Origin: Sulfurimonas gotlandica GD1
Lineage (GTDB): Bacteria; Campylobacterota; Campylobacteria; Campylobacterales; Sulfurimonadaceae
DNA: 64,000 bases
Direction: 5' to 3'
Assembly (NCBI RefSeq): GCF_000242915.1
Contig: NZ_AFRZ01000001.1
Span: 1,860,001-1,924,000 of the forward strand
In this document: positions 62,960 to 64,000 of the stretch, piece by piece
Position numbering within the stretch: position 1 is the first letter of the stretch
Layout of the letters: every line of letters starts with the position of its first letter
Translations under genes and position numbers: made by a program
The notes under the pieces: generated by a model
Seen by the model: the letters and a program-made list of their open reading frames with translations, nothing else
Database searches by the model: none
Told to the model about the DNA's origin: nothing

Positions 62960-63580
62960 TTACACAATCTTAAAAAATTGTGCAGCGTCTTCCTCATCAT
63001 CAGTTAACTCTTCTCTCTTAAAGTGAGGATCGTTTTCTATTTTATTTTTTACTATATTTTGACAGAAATCAAAGAGGACTTTTTTAGCTTCTTCATCATC
63101 GTTTAAAAAACCAAGACCGCTAAACTGGTAAGGATCTTTTTGTTCAATACAAAGAATTGTACCATCACATTTTTCTTCTAAAACTTCAACCAAAGTTCTG
63201 TAGTCAATATTAAACTCAGTTGCATGCCAGCCAATGTCTTCTAGACCTTTGTCTGAAAATTCAGCTACACCATCTGCTGTTGTATCGTCATAAGAAGCTC
63301 TTGGCGTATTAACTCCTATTAATTCTTGCCAGTTAGAAAAAGCCTTTATCAAAACTCTGTCTTCATCTTCAACAAGCTGATAGTTTTTACCTAAAACTTT
63401 TTCAAAATTATCTATAATTGTTGGTTTCCCTTGGTAGATTAGAACTTCTTTGTCTTCAAATGGTTCATATTTTACTTCACCTTTTATATTGATGCCAAAA
63501 AGTTTAGAAGAGTTTATAGCTTGTAGTAAAGTAGGTTTGTCAGTTATGATAATTTCGTTAAATAGATTGAATTTCTTCAT
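62960..63580 (-). CDS. Conserved hypothetical protein between ruvX and ilvC
   Basis: The 206-residue acidic protein has no membrane segments or signal peptide. It contains clusters of aromatic and acidic residues (GWHATEFNIDY, LTDDEEDAAQFF) but no motif I know. It is transcribed from a TATAAT at 63618-63613 (minus strand) and faces ruvX, with a gap of only 5 nt. It may be a Campylobacterota-specific protein; I cannot assign a role. Confidence 0.7.
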   Translation of the reverse strand: MKKFNLFNEIIITDKPTLLQAINSSKLFGINIKGEVKYEPFEDKEVLIYQGKPTIIDNFEKVLGKNYQLVEDEDRVLIKAFSNWQELIGVNTPRASYDDTTADGVAEFSDKGLEDIGWHATEFNIDYRTLVEVLEEKCDGTILCIEQKDPYQFSGLGFLNDDEEAKKVLFDFCQNIVKNKIENDPHFKREELTDDEEDAAQFFKIV

Positions 63581-63639
63581 GTTTTACTCTCTTATGTATA
63601 AATATTTCCCACATTATAAAAGTTTTTGCTTTATTTTAG

Positions 63640-63645
63640 TATAAT
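63640..63645 (+). promoter_or_regulatory. -10 box of ilvC promoter
   Basis: TTTTTGC, then TTTATTTTAGTATAATGCG gives TATAAT at 63640-63645 after periodic T-tracts, the classic pattern of Campylobacterota promoters. The leader to ATG 63696 is about 44 nt. Confidence 0.7.
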
Positions 63646-63692
63646 GCGAAAAATTTTTTAAGCACTTAAGCTTAATATTATGCAAGGAATAA

Positions 63693-64000
<308 letters not shown>

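Overview
This 64 kb window is a dense, AT-rich stretch of bacterial chromosome. Everything in it points to a free-living member of the Campylobacterota (Epsilonproteobacteria), most like Sulfurimonas. The evidence is: HobA, a replication factor known from this group; gene orders that, from memory, match Campylobacter and Helicobacter (cheY-prmA-ftsH-psd-pssA; queA-tatC-tatB-hemW with rppH-lysC-hobA-holB-folP; rpmH-rnpA-yidD-yidC-jag-mnmE); promoters with a TATAAT -10 box behind T-rich DNA and usually no -35 box; and many c-di-GMP and haem-linked signalling proteins. I see no prophage, insertion sequence, integrase, CRISPR array, rRNA or tRNA. No gene-free gap exceeds about 230 bases.

Layout. 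1-5.4 kb: end of a histidine operon (hisA), then cheY, prmA, ftsH and two phospholipid genes (psd-like, pssA). 5.4-8.6 kb, minus strand: a large membrane-anchored TPR protein and a polyphosphate kinase 2. 8.8-13 kb, plus strand: DUF2156 protein, GNAT acetyltransferase, six-helix membrane protein, MgtE and an RsuA-type pseudouridine synthase. 13-21 kb: two orphan genes, serS, a haem-sensor HD-GYP protein, a divergent MetF, serB, and an exported beta-propeller/OmpA protein. 21-27.9 kb: rpsF-ssb-rpsR, a polysaccharide deacetylase-like protein with dprA, then queA-tatC-tatB-hemW. 28-36 kb: a five-domain c-di-GMP regulator, the rppH-lysC-hobA-holB-folP operon and a CBS-GGDEF protein. 36-44.8 kb, minus strand: pit; a secreted caspase-like protease fused to a cyclophilin, behind a NERD/P-loop ATPase; the DNA-binding protein HU; a small HTH regulator pair; and an operon of nucleotidyl-cyclase-like protein, coiled-coil protein and FapA-like protein. 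44.8-57.7 kb: fbaA, cmoA, nth, a hybrid histidine kinase, a PEB4-like parvulin, a PLP enzyme, a nitroreductase, clpB, a tetrahaem cytochrome lipoprotein and a membrane GGDEF-EAL protein. 57.8-64 kb: rpmH-rnpA-yidD-yidC-jag-mnmE-ruvX and the start of ilvC.

Most genes are housekeeping. Accessory interest centres on signalling (four proteins with GGDEF, EAL or HD-GYP domains, a hybrid kinase and a possible class III cyclase) and on the 37.7-40.6 kb pair, where a periplasmic caspase domain and an apparently intact cyclophilin share one polypeptide. Other points worth a check: rnpA has no ATG, GTG or TTG start; clpB has a HAIR-like (HspR) operator inside its promoter; and metF-like and serB have overlapping opposed -10 boxes.
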